This document shows, one piece after another, positions 8,961 to 18,909 of a stretch of DNA of 64,000 nucleotides. This DNA is from Actinoplanes italicus. Its GTDB lineage: Bacteria; Actinomycetota; Actinomycetes; Mycobacteriales; Micromonosporaceae. The notes under the pieces were generated by a model. That model saw only the letters and a list, made by a program, of their open reading frames with translations, did no database searches and was not told the origin of the DNA. The stretch's first letter is position 1, and each line of letters starts with the position of its first letter. Position numbers and translations under genes: made by a program. The stretch is taken from the NCBI RefSeq assembly GCF_003001815.1, contig NZ_PVMZ01000001.1:186001-250000 (forward strand). Direction: 5' to 3'.

Positions 8961-9437
8961 ATGACAGACAACGTGCGTCTCAGCGCCGGCGACGCCGCGC
9001 CCGACTTCACCCTGCCCACCGACACCGGCGACAGCCTCACCCTCTCCGACCTGCGCGGGCGCAAGGTCGTGCTGTACGCATACCCGGCCGCCATGACGCC
9101 CGGCTGCACCAAGCAGGCCTGCGACTTCCGCGACTCGCTCGCCTCACTGCAGGCCGCCGGATACGAGGTCGTCGGCATCTCCCCCGACAAGCCGGCCAAG
9201 CTCGCCAAGTTCCGCGAGCACGACGCCATCACGTTCCCGCTGGTCAGCGACGAGGACAAGAGCACACTCACGACCTACGGCGCCTTCGGCGAGAAGCAGC
9301 TGTACGGCAAGACCGTCACCGGCGTGATCCGCTCCACCTTCGTCATCGACGAGAAGGGCGTCATCGAGCGCGCCCTCTACAACGTCAAGGCCACCGGGCA
9401 CGTCGCCAAACTGCGCCGCGACCTCGGTCTCGACTGA
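8961..9437 (+). CDS. bcp: Thioredoxin-dependent thiol peroxidase (Bcp/PrxQ)
   Basis: 158 residues of the atypical 2-Cys peroxiredoxin class. The peroxidatic Cys49 sits in MTPGCTKQACDFRD with the resolving Cys54 five residues later, the PrxQ arrangement. It reduces hydroperoxides with electrons from thioredoxin. ATG 8961 follows TAGGGT (8948-8953) after 7 nt, so the transcript is probably leaderless and independent of the AdoMet decarboxylase gene 20 bp upstream. A hairpin follows the stop. Confidence 0.95.
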   Translation: MTDNVRLSAGDAAPDFTLPTDTGDSLTLSDLRGRKVVLYAYPAAMTPGCTKQACDFRDSLASLQAAGYEVVGISPDKPAKLAKFREHDAITFPLVSDEDKSTLTTYGAFGEKQLYGKTVTGVIRSTFVIDEKGVIERALYNVKATGHVAKLRRDLGLD

Positions 9438-9446
9438 GTTCCCGTC

Positions 9447-9469
9447 CCGCTGATCGGAAAAGTCAGCGG
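9447..9469 (+). terminator. Hairpin after bcp
   Basis: CCGCTGA and TCAGCGG pair as a 7-bp stem around a 9-nt loop, 9 bp after the bcp stop. There is no T tract, which is common for terminators in high-GC actinobacteria. Confidence 0.55.
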
Positions 9470-9548
9470 AAAAGCCCTAACTCCGGGCGACACCGGCCGA
9501 TGGTGAGGACGATTCGCAATCCTTTCCGGCCCGGCGAATCCCGGATCT

Positions 9549-9593
9549 CACGGCGGCCGTCATGCGGTACCAACCCGCAAGGCGGCCGCCGTG
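9549..9593. other. Strong stem-loop of unknown role upstream of tRNA-Leu
   Basis: CACGGCGGCCG (9549-9559) pairs perfectly with CGGCCGCCGTG (9583-9593), and the interior contains a smaller GCGG/CCGC stem. The 281 bp between bcp and the tRNA hold no gene, so this could be a terminator, a processing site or part of a small RNA. Confidence 0.45.
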
Positions 9594-9718
9594 CACGGTT
9601 TCCGGCTCTCCTTGCGCACACCCGCAACCCGGCAGGGGCAATCGACGGCCACCGAGAGACCATCAAAGGCACCGACCGTTTAGACTGCTGCCAACGAGTT
9701 GCCCCGACGGGCAAACGG

Positions 9719-9804
9719 GCGGAAGTGGCGTAACGGCAGCCGCGCCGGGTTTAGGTCCCGGTGTCCGAGAGGGCGTAGGGGTTCGAATCCCCTCTTCCGC
9801 ACCA
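9719..9804 (+). tRNA. tRNA-Leu (anticodon TAG)
   Basis: The acceptor arms GCGGAAG and CTTCCGC pair, followed by A and an encoded CCA. The anticodon stem CCGGG/CCCGG encloses the loop TTTAGGT, giving anticodon TAG for CUN leucine codons. A long variable arm (TGTCCGAGAGGGCG) shows the class II shape expected for leucine, and the T arm GGGG-TTCGAAT-CCCC is intact. Confidence 0.96.
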
Positions 9805-9881
9805 CACTCTTCACCCTCGAGCGTGGTGACTTGCGGCCCGCATACGGGCACAGATCACCACATCCAGCGGGGCGCACTCTT

Positions 9882-10173
9882 GCGTGGCGACCTACGCCCA
9901 CCCGCGAACCGCAACTCACCACACGCAGGCGCGAACCCGGCTGCGTGGCGACCTACGCCCACCCACGAACCGCAACTCACCACACGCAGGCGCGAACCCG
10001 GCTGCGTGGCGACCTACACCCACCCGCGAACCGCAACTCACCACACGCAGGCGCGAACCCGGCTGCGTGGCGACCTACACCCATCCGCGAACCGCAACTC
10101 ACCACACGCAGGCGCGAACCCGCCTACGTGGTGACCTACGCCAACCCACGAACCGCAACTCACCACACGCGAT
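9882..10173. repeat. 61-bp tandem repeat array, about 5 copies
   Basis: Units begin at 9882, 9943, 10004, 10065 and 10126 (last one partial), with a degenerate copy upstream from about 9822. Differences between full units are few. 61 is not a multiple of 3 and all frames break, so it is non-coding. Each unit carries GTGGCGA or GTGGTGA near one end and TCACCAC near the other, so single units can fold. It lies between tRNA-Leu and the 3' end of the expansin-like gene. Confidence 0.95.
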
Positions 10174-10185
10174 GGCGGGTCGGCG

Positions 10186-11124
10186 TCAGCAGGAGGGGGC
10201 GGCCGGTTCGGCGGCGGCCAGGTCGACGGCAGGCTGATCGGCCGGGGTGTCGGCGGTGGCCGCGGTGGTCGACTCGGTCAGTGGGGCCGCCGTGGAGGCC
10301 GAGGGGGACGGCGCGGAGGGCTTGGCCTTGGCGGCGGCAGAGGTGCTGGGCTTGGCGGCGGGGTTCTTGGCCTTCTGGGTGGTGGTGACGGTCGTGGAGC
10401 CGCCGGTCATGCGGGTGCCGGTCTTCTGGACGGTGCCGGGGGACATCTTGATGCCGGTGACGGTGGTCGTGTTGCCGTACACATCGGTGATTTTGATCTT
10501 GTAAGGTCCCGGGCCCGCACCGGCGTCGATGAGCCAGTAGTTGTAGTCGGTGCGGTTGGCGGTCTTGAAGCTGCCGCTGCCGCTGGCCACCTTCACGGAG
10601 GAGAGCAGGTTCGCGTGGTTGTCGATGCGGGCCGCGAACCAGTACCGCGACGCGCCCTCCTTGATGCGCACGCTGATGGGCGCGGGGGTGGCGGGGTTGG
10701 TGACCAGCTTGTACTTGATCGGGATGATGCCGTCGATCTCGTTGCCGATCTTCTTGAACGCGGTACGGCTCAGATCGAGGTGGCCGGCGGGGCATTCGGG
10801 GCAGGAGTCGAAGACCTTGACGCGGACCTTGCCCTTGGGGCCGGTGACGTCGAGGTAGGCGCCGCAGGAAGCGCCTGACGAGTACTGCGACGGGCCGAGG
10901 GCGACGTAGAGGTCGTCGGCGGGAACCTCGAACGAGCAGTTGCCGGAAGTTCCGGCCAGGTCGTAGAAGGTGGCCTTGCCGGTTTTCTGGGTGGTGCTCG
11001 GTGGCGCGGCGCAGGCCGCCCCGCTGTCGTGCAGGAGCATGGCGACGCCGAGGATGCCGGCGATGACGGCGGCGCCGCCGGCGGCGAGCCATCGGACACT
11101 GAAGCGGGGTCGATGAGCACTCAC
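10186..11124 (-). CDS. Expansin-like secreted protein with Ser/Thr/Ala tail
   Basis: 312 residues from GTG 11124. A signal or anchor segment (about 11-32) is followed by a double-psi beta-barrel of the RlpA/expansin type: GKATFYDL at its start and VFDSCPECPAGHLDLS, holding the Asp that is essential in expansins. The next domain (about 145-230) fits a CBM63-like cellulose or wall binding module. The last 80 residues are Ala/Thr/Ser/Lys/Pro-rich and end in a lone Cys. Bacterial expansins loosen plant cell walls without hydrolysis and help root colonisation; that is family knowledge. The tandem array begins 13 bp beyond its stop. Confidence 0.85.
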   Translation of the reverse strand: MSAHRPRFSVRWLAAGGAAVIAGILGVAMLLHDSGAACAAPPSTTQKTGKATFYDLAGTSGNCSFEVPADDLYVALGPSQYSSGASCGAYLDVTGPKGKVRVKVFDSCPECPAGHLDLSRTAFKKIGNEIDGIIPIKYKLVTNPATPAPISVRIKEGASRYWFAARIDNHANLLSSVKVASGSGSFKTANRTDYNYWLIDAGAGPGPYKIKITDVYGNTTTVTGIKMSPGTVQKTGTRMTGGSTTVTTTQKAKNPAAKPSTSAAAKAKPSAPSPSASTAAPLTESTTAATADTPADQPAVDLAAAEPAAPSC

Positions 11125-11189
11125 GACCTGGCATCCTGCTCGCCGGGGGTCGCCGGGGGCAAATCTTCTAAGACACTCCTAAGGCGCTG

Positions 11190-12014
11190 TCACTCCTGCG
11201 TGTGGTCCAGGAGGGTGACGGGGTCGTCGATGCGGATGCGGGCGTTCTGGCCGGCGGGCAGTTCGGGGAGCAGGTTGACGGCGAACAGGAGCTTGTTGCC
11301 GATTCGGCGGTGACGGCCGAGGACGTGCAGCGGCTGGCGGCCGGTCTCGCCGGTCTCCTGGTCGATGGTGGTGACGAGGCATCGGCCGCAGGGCTGGGCG
11401 ACGTGGAAGGTGACGTCGCCGATGCGGAGGCGGTGGCCGAGCCAGTCGTCCTCGGCCCAGGCGGGTGCGCCGGTGAGGACGAGGTTGGGGCGGAAGCGGT
11501 GGATGGGTACGGGTTCGTCGCCGCTTTCGGCGAGCCAGTCGTTGACGGCGTCGAGGGAGGCGGCGCCGGCGAGGGAGACCGGGTAGCCGTCGGCGAGGTT
11601 GCCGCCGTCGTCGGGCCGCCGGGTTCCGCTGATGGGGCGGGTGGTGGGATCGGGCTGCCAGATCAGGCGTGCGTCGCGGCCGAGGAGGGCGGACACCCAG
11701 GCGGTGTCGGCGATGCGGACGGGCAACGGTCCGAAGGAGCGGAAGATCCGTACCTGGATCTCGGGGCCGTCTACCGGCTCGGGCAGATCTATCTCGGACA
11801 TTCCCGGGGCGCTGAGGCGGAGGCCACCGGGGCGTGGCCGGGCGGTGAGGCGGGTGAGTCCGGTGGCTTCGCGCTGGGTGATGCCGATGCCGTCGGAGTC
11901 GACGATCATCCAGCGGCGGTCGCCGGTGAGGCCCCACGGCTCGACCGTGACCTCGCTGTGGTCGAGGCGGTGGCAGCCCTTGACCGGGTAGGTGTGCAGC
12001 GAGGTGATCCGCAT
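11190..12014 (-). CDS. MOSC domain protein
   Basis: 274 residues. The N-terminal beta-barrel (MRITSLHTYPVKGCHR) and the C-terminal MOSC domain with PCGRCLVTTIDQETG, whose Cys is the predicted sulfur or molybdenum ligand, match the YcbX/mARC type. Such proteins handle molybdenum cofactor-linked sulfur transfer or N-hydroxyl reduction. An in-frame GTG at 12032 would add six residues; neither start has a clear ribosome-binding site, so the choice of ATG 12014 is tentative. Confidence 0.88.
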   Translation of the reverse strand: MRITSLHTYPVKGCHRLDHSEVTVEPWGLTGDRRWMIVDSDGIGITQREATGLTRLTARPRPGGLRLSAPGMSEIDLPEPVDGPEIQVRIFRSFGPLPVRIADTAWVSALLGRDARLIWQPDPTTRPISGTRRPDDGGNLADGYPVSLAGAASLDAVNDWLAESGDEPVPIHRFRPNLVLTGAPAWAEDDWLGHRLRIGDVTFHVAQPCGRCLVTTIDQETGETGRQPLHVLGRHRRIGNKLLFAVNLLPELPAGQNARIRIDDPVTLLDHTQE

Positions 12015-12109
12015 CCGGTAAGCGTTGCACACGGGGTATCGGCTGGCACTGACGATCGACTACGCTCACGCCCTCCACTTGATCAATTGCGCTCCTCAGG
12101 AGAGTTCAT

Positions 12110-12340
12110 ATGACCCAGACGGCCCACGGCGTGGCCCTGAAGCAGACCGGCGTCACCTATCTGCTGTGGTTCTTCTTCGGCTGGCTGGGCGTGCACCAGT
12201 TCTACCTGGGCAAGACCGGCCGCGGCATTCTGTACCTGCTGACGGTCGGCGTGTTCGGCATCGGCGTGCTGATCGACCTGTTCACCATTCCGGCGCAGGT
12301 ACGCGCGGTGAACGCGCAGCGCGTGGCCGGCGTGGCCTGA
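12110..12340 (+). CDS. TM2 domain membrane protein
   Basis: 76 residues with two helices joined by a short turn, matching the TM2 family: [17 protein letters not shown], then a helix [14 protein letters not shown] 12110 has AGGAG 7 nt upstream. The family is widespread and small; its role in bacteria is unknown. A perfect terminator hairpin follows 18 bp after the stop. Confidence 0.9.
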   Translation: MTQTAHGVALKQTGVTYLLWFFFGWLGVHQFYLGKTGRGILYLLTVGVFGIGVLIDLFTIPAQVRAVNAQRVAGVA

Positions 12341-12358
12341 TTCCACAGCCGACTTCCC

Positions 12359-12389
12359 GACGGCCCGGACCTCTTTGGTCCGGGCCGTC
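12359..12389. terminator. Perfect 13-bp terminator hairpin
   Basis: GACGGCCCGGACC (12359-12371) and GGTCCGGGCCGTC (12377-12389) form a perfect stem with loop TCTTT, between the TM2 gene and the next promoter. It separates the two transcripts. Confidence 0.9.
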
Positions 12390-12416
12390 TGCTGTGTACG
12401 GACCTAGCCTGGACGG

Positions 12417-12722
12417 ATGATCGCGAGGATGTGGCGAGGCTGGGTGGCGACCGATCGGGTCGCGGAGTACGTGGCGTACATCGAGCGGACGGGGCTGGCC
12501 GGTTACCGGGCGACGCCGGGGAACCTGGGTGCGCAGATGTGGACCCGGGATCTGGGTGACGGCCGGGCCGAGGTGACGACTCTGAGCTGGTGGGAATCGC
12601 TGGAGGTGATTCGCGGTTTCGCCGGTGACGACATCGGGCGGGCGGTGTTCTATCCGGAGGACGACGATTTCCTGCTCGACCGGGAGACTACGGTGACCCA
12701 TCACGAGGTGGTGGCCCGATAG
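12417..12722 (+). CDS. Small ABM/DUF-like dimeric alpha-beta barrel protein
   Basis: 101 residues. The pattern MIARMWRGWVATDRVAEYVAY, an internal GYRATPGNLGAQMWTRD, then VTTLSWWESLEVIRGFAGDD resembles antibiotic-biosynthesis-monooxygenase-like ferredoxin-fold proteins, of which many are not monooxygenases. The start follows TAGCCT (12405-12410) after 6 nt, so a leaderless mRNA is likely. No partner gene points to a substrate. The hut regulator starts 54 bp after its stop. Confidence 0.7.
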   Translation: MIARMWRGWVATDRVAEYVAYIERTGLAGYRATPGNLGAQMWTRDLGDGRAEVTTLSWWESLEVIRGFAGDDIGRAVFYPEDDDFLLDRETTVTHHEVVAR

Positions 12723-12757
12723 CCCGCAGAGATGGCATGCTGGCTTTCTGAAAGATT

Positions 12758-12767
12758 TTATGCATAA
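12758..12767. promoter_or_regulatory. TTATGCATAA palindrome at the hut promoter
   Basis: A perfect 10-bp palindrome overlapping the -10 box TAAGCT (12765-12770) of the RpiR gene, whose GTG start is 6 nt further on. Its placement fits an operator for autorepression of the hut operon. Confidence 0.5.
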
Positions 12768-12776
12768 GCTGCTGTA

Positions 12777-13622
12777 GTGAATGACGGAGCGGTCAAAGCG
12801 GCCGGCCACGTCCTGGATCTCTTTCAGGGCGCGCGCCTCACCCCCACGCAGCGGCGCATCGCGCACAGCCTGGTCGAACACGCGGCGAAGGCGGCCTATC
12901 TGTCCGCCGCCGAGGTGGCCGAGCTGGCGGGGGTGAGCCAGCCGTCGGTGACGCGGTTCGCGATGGCGCTCGGCTACGCGGGCTATCCGGCGCTGCGGCG
13001 GGAGCTGCGGGCGCTCACCGCGGACGCGCCGGCCGAGCCGGCCGAACAGAACGCGATGCAGAGTGCGGTGCACGGTGAAACGGAGCACCTGCGGCGCCTC
13101 GAGGATCAACTTCAAGATCTTGATGCGGTACGCCGGGCCGCCGCGCTGTTGAGCGGCGGTCGCCCGCTTCCGGTCCTGGGCCTGCGCGCCGCGGCTCCGC
13201 TCGCGGCGTACTTCGGGTATTTCGCCGCCAAGGTGTTCCCGGACGTGCGGGTGCTCGACGGTGGCGGGACGAGTCTGCTGGACCGGCTCGATCAGGCCCA
13301 CGCGGACGGCGCCGGTGCGATGCTGGCCATCGTGCTCCCCCGTTATCCGCGCGAGTCGGTGGAGGCCGTCCGCGAGGCGAAGGCGGCCGGCCTGTCGGTG
13401 GTCGCGATCACCGACTCGGCGGTCAGCCCGGTGGCCGAGCACGCCGACGTGGTGCTGCCCGCCGCGGTGGGTACACAGCTCGTCTTCGACCTGCACACCG
13501 GCCCGATGGCGATGGCCATGGTGCTGCTGCAGGCGATGTGTGACGCGGCCCCGGAACCGGTGCAGCGGCGTCTCGAGGAGTTCGAGGCCACCGCCGCCCG
13601 CCGGCACATTTTCATGGCCTGA
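12777..13622 (+). CDS. RpiR/MurR-family transcriptional regulator of the hut operon
   Basis: 281 residues. An N-terminal HTH_6 domain (about 1-80; [20 protein letters not shown], then [20 protein letters not shown] as recognition helix) is followed by a SIS sugar-phosphate-binding fold (about 120-265; [20 protein letters not shown]). Start is GTG 12777, probably leaderless. The hutU start lies 10 bp downstream, so the regulator leads the operon it most likely controls. SIS regulators usually sense phosphosugars; a histidine-pathway ligand such as urocanate would be unusual and is only inference. Confidence 0.93.
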   Translation: MNDGAVKAAGHVLDLFQGARLTPTQRRIAHSLVEHAAKAAYLSAAEVAELAGVSQPSVTRFAMALGYAGYPALRRELRALTADAPAEPAEQNAMQSAVHGETEHLRRLEDQLQDLDAVRRAAALLSGGRPLPVLGLRAAAPLAAYFGYFAAKVFPDVRVLDGGGTSLLDRLDQAHADGAGAMLAIVLPRYPRESVEAVREAKAAGLSVVAITDSAVSPVAEHADVVLPAAVGTQLVFDLHTGPMAMAMVLLQAMCDAAPEPVQRRLEEFEATAARRHIFMA

Positions 13623-13632
13623 GGGAGGAACG

Positions 13633-15264
13633 ATGTCGGAGATCCGGGCGCCGCGCGGTACGGCGTACACCGCGAAGGGGTGGCCGCAGGAGGCCGCCAA
13701 GCGGATGCTGATGAACAACCTGGACCCGGACGTGGCCGAGCGGCCGCAGGACCTGGTGGTCTACGGCGGGACGGGCAAGGCGGCGCGGGACTGGCGGTCG
13801 TTCCACGCGATCGTGCGCGAGCTGGACGAGCTGAAGGACGACGAGACGCTGCTGGTGCAGTCCGGCAAGCCGGTCGGTGTGCTGCGCACCCACGAGTGGG
13901 CGCCGCGCGTGCTGATCGCTAACTCGAACCTGGTCGGCGACTGGGCGACCTGGCCGGAGTTCCGGCGGCTGGAGCAGCTGGGACTGACCATGTACGGCCA
14001 GATGACGGCCGGTTCGTGGATCTACATCGGCACGCAGGGCATCCTGCAGGGCACCTACGAGACGTTCGCCGCGGTGGCCGCGAAGAAGTACGGCGGTGAC
14101 CTGGCCGGAACCCTGACTCTGACCGGCGGCTGCGGCGGCATGGGCGGCGCGCAGCCGCTGGCTGTGACGATGAACGGCGGCGTCTGCCTGATCGTGGACG
14201 TGGACCGGACCCGGCTGCAGCGCCGCGTCGACACCCGCTACCTCGACGTGATCGCCGCCGACCTCGACGACGCCGTCGCGCGGGCGCTCCAGGCGAAGTC
14301 CGACCGGTCGGCGATCTCCATCGGTGTGGTCGGCAACGCGGCCGAGGTCTTCCCGGAGCTGCTGCGCCGCGGCGTCGCGATCGACATCGTCACCGACCAG
14401 ACCAGCGCGCACGACCCGCTCAGCTACCTGCCGGTCGGCGTCGAACTGGACGACATGGCCGAGTACGCGCGGACCAAGCCGGAGGAGTTCACCGACCGGT
14501 CCCGCGACAGCATGGCCCGGCAGGTCGAGGCGATGGTCGGGTTCCAGGACGCGGGCGCCGAGGTGTTCGACTACGGCAATTCGATCCGTGGCGAGGCGAA
14601 ACTGGCCGGCTACGAGCGGGCGTTCGACTTCCCGGGGTTCGTCCCGGCGTACATCCGCCCTCTCTTCGCCGAAGGCAAGGGCCCGTTCCGGTGGGCCGCG
14701 CTCTCCGGTGATCCGGCCGACATCGCCGCCACCGACCGGGCCGTGCTCGACCTGTTCCCGGAGAACGAGCCGCTGGCCCGGTGGATCCGGATGGCCGGGG
14801 AGCGGGTCGCGTTCCAGGGCCTGCCGTCGCGGATCTGCTGGCTCGGGTACGGCGAGCGGGACAAGGCCGGGGTCCGGTTCAACGACATGGTGGCGCGTGG
14901 GGAGGTGTCCGCGCCGATCGTGATCGGCCGGGACCATCTGGACGCCGGTTCGGTGGCGTCGCCGTACCGGGAGACCGAGGCGATGCTCGACGGCTCCGAT
15001 GCGATCGCCGACTGGCCGCTGCTGAACGCGCTGGTCAACACCGCGTCCGGGGCGAGCTGGGTGTCGATCCACCACGGTGGCGGGGTGGGCATCGGGCGCA
15101 GCATCCACGCCGGCCAGGTGTGTGTGGCCGACGGGACGGCGCTGGCCGGGCAGAAGATCGAGCGGGTGCTCACCAACGACCCGGCGATGGGTGTGCTGCG
15201 GCACGTCGACGCCGGGTACGAGTCGCACTCGGCCGGCGGCGTCCAGATCCCGATGAACCGATGA
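13633..15264 (+). CDS. hutU: Urocanate hydratase
   Basis: 543 residues, close to the usual 550. Second step of histidine breakdown: urocanate plus water to imidazolonepropionate, with tightly bound NAD+. Typical segments are [54 protein letters not shown] and the C-terminal [23 protein letters not shown] 13633 has GAGGGAGGA 3-11 nt upstream. Its stop overlaps the next ATG (ATGA). Confidence 0.98.
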   Translation: MSEIRAPRGTAYTAKGWPQEAAKRMLMNNLDPDVAERPQDLVVYGGTGKAARDWRSFHAIVRELDELKDDETLLVQSGKPVGVLRTHEWAPRVLIANSNLVGDWATWPEFRRLEQLGLTMYGQMTAGSWIYIGTQGILQGTYETFAAVAAKKYGGDLAGTLTLTGGCGGMGGAQPLAVTMNGGVCLIVDVDRTRLQRRVDTRYLDVIAADLDDAVARALQAKSDRSAISIGVVGNAAEVFPELLRRGVAIDIVTDQTSAHDPLSYLPVGVELDDMAEYARTKPEEFTDRSRDSMARQVEAMVGFQDAGAEVFDYGNSIRGEAKLAGYERAFDFPGFVPAYIRPLFAEGKGPFRWAALSGDPADIAATDRAVLDLFPENEPLARWIRMAGERVAFQGLPSRICWLGYGERDKAGVRFNDMVARGEVSAPIVIGRDHLDAGSVASPYRETEAMLDGSDAIADWPLLNALVNTASGASWVSIHHGGGVGIGRSIHAGQVCVADGTALAGQKIERVLTNDPAMGVLRHVDAGYESHSAGGVQIPMNR

Positions 15265-16433
15265 CTCTCGATGCGGGCATGACCGAGTTCGCCAAGCTGT
15301 GGGCCGAGATCGCACCGATCGGGCGGGCGGACAGCGGGGGCTACCTGCGGTTCGCCCTGACCGAGCCGGAGCTGACGCTGCGGGACTGGTTCCGGGCGCA
15401 GGCGTCGGCGCGGGACATGCTCGTGACCGAGGACGGCAACGGCAACCTGTTCGCTTGGCGGGGTGAGCCGTGGGCGCCGGGGACCGTGCTGACCGGGTCG
15501 CATTTCGACTCAGTGCCGCACGGGGGCGGTTACGACGGGCCGCTGGGCATCGTGAGTGCCTTTCTGGCGGCGGATCGTCTTGAGAAAAGCCGGAGGATCG
15601 GTATCGCGGCCTTCGTTGAGGAAGAGGGCGGTCGTTTCGGCGTACCCTGCCTCGGATCCAGGCTTTTGACCGGTTTCATCAAGCCAGACCAGGCCGCCGC
15701 GCTCAGGGACCGGGACGGGATCTCGTTCGAGGAAGCACTGGGTGCGCGGCCGGCCGGCCCCGAGCCGCGAATCGAACAAATCGCCGCGCTCGTGGAGCTG
15801 CATATCGAGCAGGGCCGCGCACTGGAGACGCCGGTCGGGGTGGCGAGCGCGATCTGGCCGCACGGCCGCTGGCGGATGGACTTCACCGGCGTCGGCGACC
15901 ACGCGGGCACGACCCGGATGACCGACCGGCGTGACCCGATGCTGACGTTCGCGTTCACCGTGCTGGCCGCCAACAAGGAGGCCCGGCTGAGCGGCGCGCA
16001 CGCCACCATGGGACGCGTCCAGGTCGAGCCGAACGCCACCAACGCCATCCCGTCGCTGGTCCGCGGCTGGCTCGACGCGCGGGCGGCGGACACCGCCACC
16101 CTCGATCGGGTCGTCGACGAGATCGTGCGTAAATCCACCGAGCGAGCCGGCCGCGACGGCACCGCGCTGGCCGTGACCGCCGAGTCGGTGACCGGGGAGG
16201 TCGCCTTCCACGAGGAGCTGGCCCGGCGGATCTCGAGCCTGCTCGGTGACGCGCCGATCCTGCCGACCGGGGCCGGTCACGACGCGGGGGTGATGTCCGC
16301 GCACGTGCCGACCGCGATGCTGTTCGTCCGCAACCCGACCGGCGTCTCGCACTCCCCCGCCGAGCACGCCTCCGACGCCGACTGCGAGGCCGGGATCGAA
16401 GCCCTGGCCAAGGTGCTGGAGGACCTCACATGA
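15261..16433 (+). CDS. M20-family amidohydrolase (allantoate amidohydrolase-like), probable N-formylglutamate hydrolase of the hut pathway
   Basis: 390 residues of the AllC/hydantoinase M20 group. Metal-binding motifs are visible: [18 protein letters not shown], the Glu pair in [23 protein letters not shown], and GAGHDAGVM near the C-terminus. The family hydrolyses N-carbamoyl or similar amides. The gene is embedded between hutU and hutF with 4-bp overlaps on both sides. HutF yields N-formylglutamate, which needs a deformylase, and no hutG is present, so this enzyme most likely performs that step. Substrate is inferred from context only; a true allantoate role is less likely here. Confidence 0.88.
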   Translation: MTLDAGMTEFAKLWAEIAPIGRADSGGYLRFALTEPELTLRDWFRAQASARDMLVTEDGNGNLFAWRGEPWAPGTVLTGSHFDSVPHGGGYDGPLGIVSAFLAADRLEKSRRIGIAAFVEEEGGRFGVPCLGSRLLTGFIKPDQAAALRDRDGISFEEALGARPAGPEPRIEQIAALVELHIEQGRALETPVGVASAIWPHGRWRMDFTGVGDHAGTTRMTDRRDPMLTFAFTVLAANKEARLSGAHATMGRVQVEPNATNAIPSLVRGWLDARAADTATLDRVVDEIVRKSTERAGRDGTALAVTAESVTGEVAFHEELARRISSLLGDAPILPTGAGHDAGVMSAHVPTAMLFVRNPTGVSHSPAEHASDADCEAGIEALAKVLEDLT

Positions 16434-17764
16434 GGTCCGTCTTCCACGCGCGGCACGCCTGGCTCTCCTCTTCTCCCGGCTCTCCCGGCTCTCCCGGCTC
16501 TCCCGGCGTGACCGCTTCCTCCGGCGAAATCGCCGAGAATGTTCGGATCGAGATCGAGAACGGGCGGTTCGCGGCGATCATTCCGGATGCTCCGGCCGAC
16601 GGCGAGTCGCTGCCGGGGCTGGTGCTGCCCGGACTGGCGAACGCGCACTCGCACGCCTTCCACCGGGCGCTGCGCGGCCGTACGCACAGCGGGCGGGGCA
16701 GCTTCTGGACGTGGCGCGACCAGATGTACGAAAAAGCGGCGACCCTCGACCCCGACGGGTACCAGGCGCTGGCGCGGGCCGTCTACGCCGAGATGGCGCT
16801 GGCCGGGATCACCTGCGTCGGCGAGTTCCACTACCTGCACCACGCGCCCGGCGGCGTCCGGTACGACGACCCGAACGCGATGGGCGCGGCGCTCATCCAG
16901 GCCGCCGACGAGGCCGGTATCCGCATCACGCTGCTGGACGCGGTCTACCTGACCGCCGGCGTCGACGGGGCACCGCTGCAGGGCGTGCAGGAACGGTTCG
17001 GTGACGGCGACGTGCTGCGCTGGGCCGACCGGGTGGCGTCGCTGCGCGCGGCACCGCACGCCGTAGTAGGAGCTGCCATTCATTCGGTACGCGCGGTGCC
17101 CGCCGGCCAGCTCGCGGCGCTGGCCGGCCGTGACCCGCTGCACGTACACCTCTCGGAACAGCGCGCCGAGAACGAGCAGTGCCGGGCCGTGCACGGCTGC
17201 ACCCCTGCCGAGCTGCTCGAACGACACGGCATTCTCGGGCCCGGCACGACCGCCGTACACGCCACCCACCTCACCGACGGTGACGTGAAACTGCTCGGCG
17301 ACAGCCGTACCGGGGTGTGCTTCTGCCCGACCACCGAACGCGACCTGGCCGACGGCATCGGACCGGCCCGGCGGCTCGCCGACGCGGGCTCCCCGCTCAG
17401 CCTGGGCAGCGACAGCAACGCGGTGATCGACCCGTTCGAGGAACTCCGCGGCCTGGAGATGAACGAGCGGCTGGCCAGCGAGACCCGCGGCCACTTCCCG
17501 GCCGCCTCGCTCGTCGCGGCGGCGGCCAACCACGCCGCCCTGGGCTGGGACGACGCCGGTGCGATCGCCGTCGGCAAGCGCGCCGACCTGGTCGCGGTGT
17601 CGCTCTCCAGCGTGCGGACCATCGGCGTACACCCCGGCCAGGCCGTTTTCGCGGCCACCGGCGCCGACGTCACACATGTCATCTCCGGCGGCCGGCGGAT
17701 CGTCGCCGACGGCCGGCACACCCTGGTCGACGTTCCCCGCGAACTGGCGAAGGTCCTGTCATGA
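16430..17764 (+). CDS. hutF: Formimidoylglutamate deiminase
   Basis: 444 residues, amidohydrolase superfamily. It converts N-formimidoylglutamate to N-formylglutamate and ammonia. Zinc ligands and catalytic residues are seen in [29 protein letters not shown] and [16 protein letters not shown]. The segment [12 protein letters not shown] near residue 15 comes from a 9-bp microrepeat and is absent from the usual family start. Its presence defines the five-step-variant pathway through N-formylglutamate instead of direct glutamate release by HutG. Overlaps both neighbours by 4 bp. Confidence 0.95.
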   Translation: MRSVFHARHAWLSSSPGSPGSPGSPGVTASSGEIAENVRIEIENGRFAAIIPDAPADGESLPGLVLPGLANAHSHAFHRALRGRTHSGRGSFWTWRDQMYEKAATLDPDGYQALARAVYAEMALAGITCVGEFHYLHHAPGGVRYDDPNAMGAALIQAADEAGIRITLLDAVYLTAGVDGAPLQGVQERFGDGDVLRWADRVASLRAAPHAVVGAAIHSVRAVPAGQLAALAGRDPLHVHLSEQRAENEQCRAVHGCTPAELLERHGILGPGTTAVHATHLTDGDVKLLGDSRTGVCFCPTTERDLADGIGPARRLADAGSPLSLGSDSNAVIDPFEELRGLEMNERLASETRGHFPAASLVAAAANHAALGWDDAGAIAVGKRADLVAVSLSSVRTIGVHPGQAVFAATGADVTHVISGGRRIVADGRHTLVDVPRELAKVLS

Positions 17765-18909
17765 GCCTCCTTGTCACCAACATCGGTGAGCTGTTCACGA
17801 ACGATCCCGGACTCGGGATCGTGCACGACGTGGCGCTCGTCGTCGACGACGACCGGATCGCCTGGATCGGGCCCGCCTCGACCGCGCCCGACGCCGACTC
17901 GCTGCTCGACGCCGACGGGGCGGCCGTGCTGCCCGGCTTCGTCGACAGCCACGCCCACCTGATCTTCGCGGGCGACCGGGCGGCCGAGTTCGGGGCGCGG
18001 ATGGCCGGTCAGCCCTACACGGGCGGCGGCATCCGGACCACGGTCGCCGCGACGCGGGCCGCCTCCGACGAGGAGCTGCGCCGCAATGCGCGGCGCCTGG
18101 TGGGCGAGGCGCTGCGGCAGGGCACGACCACGATCGAGATCAAATCGGGGTACGGCCTGAGCGTCGCCGAAGAGGCCCGGTCCCTGCGGATCGCCGCCGA
18201 GATCGTCGAGGAGACCACCTTCCTCGGGGCGCACGTCGTGCCCGGCGAGTATTCGGATCGGCCCGACGACTACGTGGACCTGGTCTGCGGCGAGATGCTG
18301 GAGGCCGCCGCCCCGCACGCCCGATGGGTCGACGTGTTCTGTGAACGCGGCGCCTTCGACGGCGAGCAGGCCCGCGCCATCCTCACGGCCGGCGCCAAGC
18401 GCGGGCTCGGTCTGCGGTTGCACGCCAACCAGCTCGGTCACGGGCCCGGCGTGCGGCTCGCGGTCGAACTCGGTGCGGCCAGCGCCGACCACTGCACCCA
18501 CCTCGACGACGCCGACGTGGACGCGCTCGCCTCGTCCGACACCGTCGCCACGCTCCTGCCCGGCGCCGAGTTCTCCACCCGGTCGCCGTATCCGGACGCG
18601 CGGCGGCTCCTGGACGCCGGAGTCAGCGTGGCGCTCGCCACCGACTGCAACCCGGGGTCGTCGTACACGTCGTCCATGCCGTTCTGTATCGCGCTGGCCG
18701 TACGCGAGATGGGTCTGACCCCGAGCGAAGCGGTCGCGGCAGCGACCGTGGGGGGCGCGACCGCCCTGCGCCGCACCGACCTGGGCCGGGTCTCGATCGG
18801 CGCCCGCGCCGACCTGATCGTCCTCGACGCGCCTTCCCACCTGCACCTGGCCTACCGGCCGGGCGTCCCCCTGATCCGTTCCGTCCTGCACAACGGGGTG
18901 CTGCAATGA
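17761..18909 (+). CDS. hutI: Imidazolonepropionase
   Basis: 382 residues, amidohydrolase fold. Third step of histidine breakdown: imidazolonepropionate plus water to N-formimidoylglutamate. Metal site motif [12 protein letters not shown], substrate region [20 protein letters not shown], and [15 protein letters not shown] are characteristic. ATG 17761 overlaps the hutF stop and the stop overlaps hutH, each by 4 bp. Confidence 0.97.
   Translation: MSLLVTNIGELFTNDPGLGIVHDVALVVDDDRIAWIGPASTAPDADSLLDADGAAVLPGFVDSHAHLIFAGDRAAEFGARMAGQPYTGGGIRTTVAATRAASDEELRRNARRLVGEALRQGTTTIEIKSGYGLSVAEEARSLRIAAEIVEETTFLGAHVVPGEYSDRPDDYVDLVCGEMLEAAAPHARWVDVFCERGAFDGEQARAILTAGAKRGLGLRLHANQLGHGPGVRLAVELGAASADHCTHLDDADVDALASSDTVATLLPGAEFSTRSPYPDARRLLDAGVSVALATDCNPGSSYTSSMPFCIALAVREMGLTPSEAVAAATVGGATALRRTDLGRVSIGARADLIVLDAPSHLHLAYRPGVPLIRSVLHNGVLQ

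Noticed and set aside
9719..9804. Attachment site at the tRNA 3' end
   Set aside because: I found no second copy of the tRNA 3' end in the window and no integrase gene near it.
9882..10173. CRISPR array
   Set aside because: The whole 61-bp period is conserved; there are no unique spacers of constant length and no cas genes.
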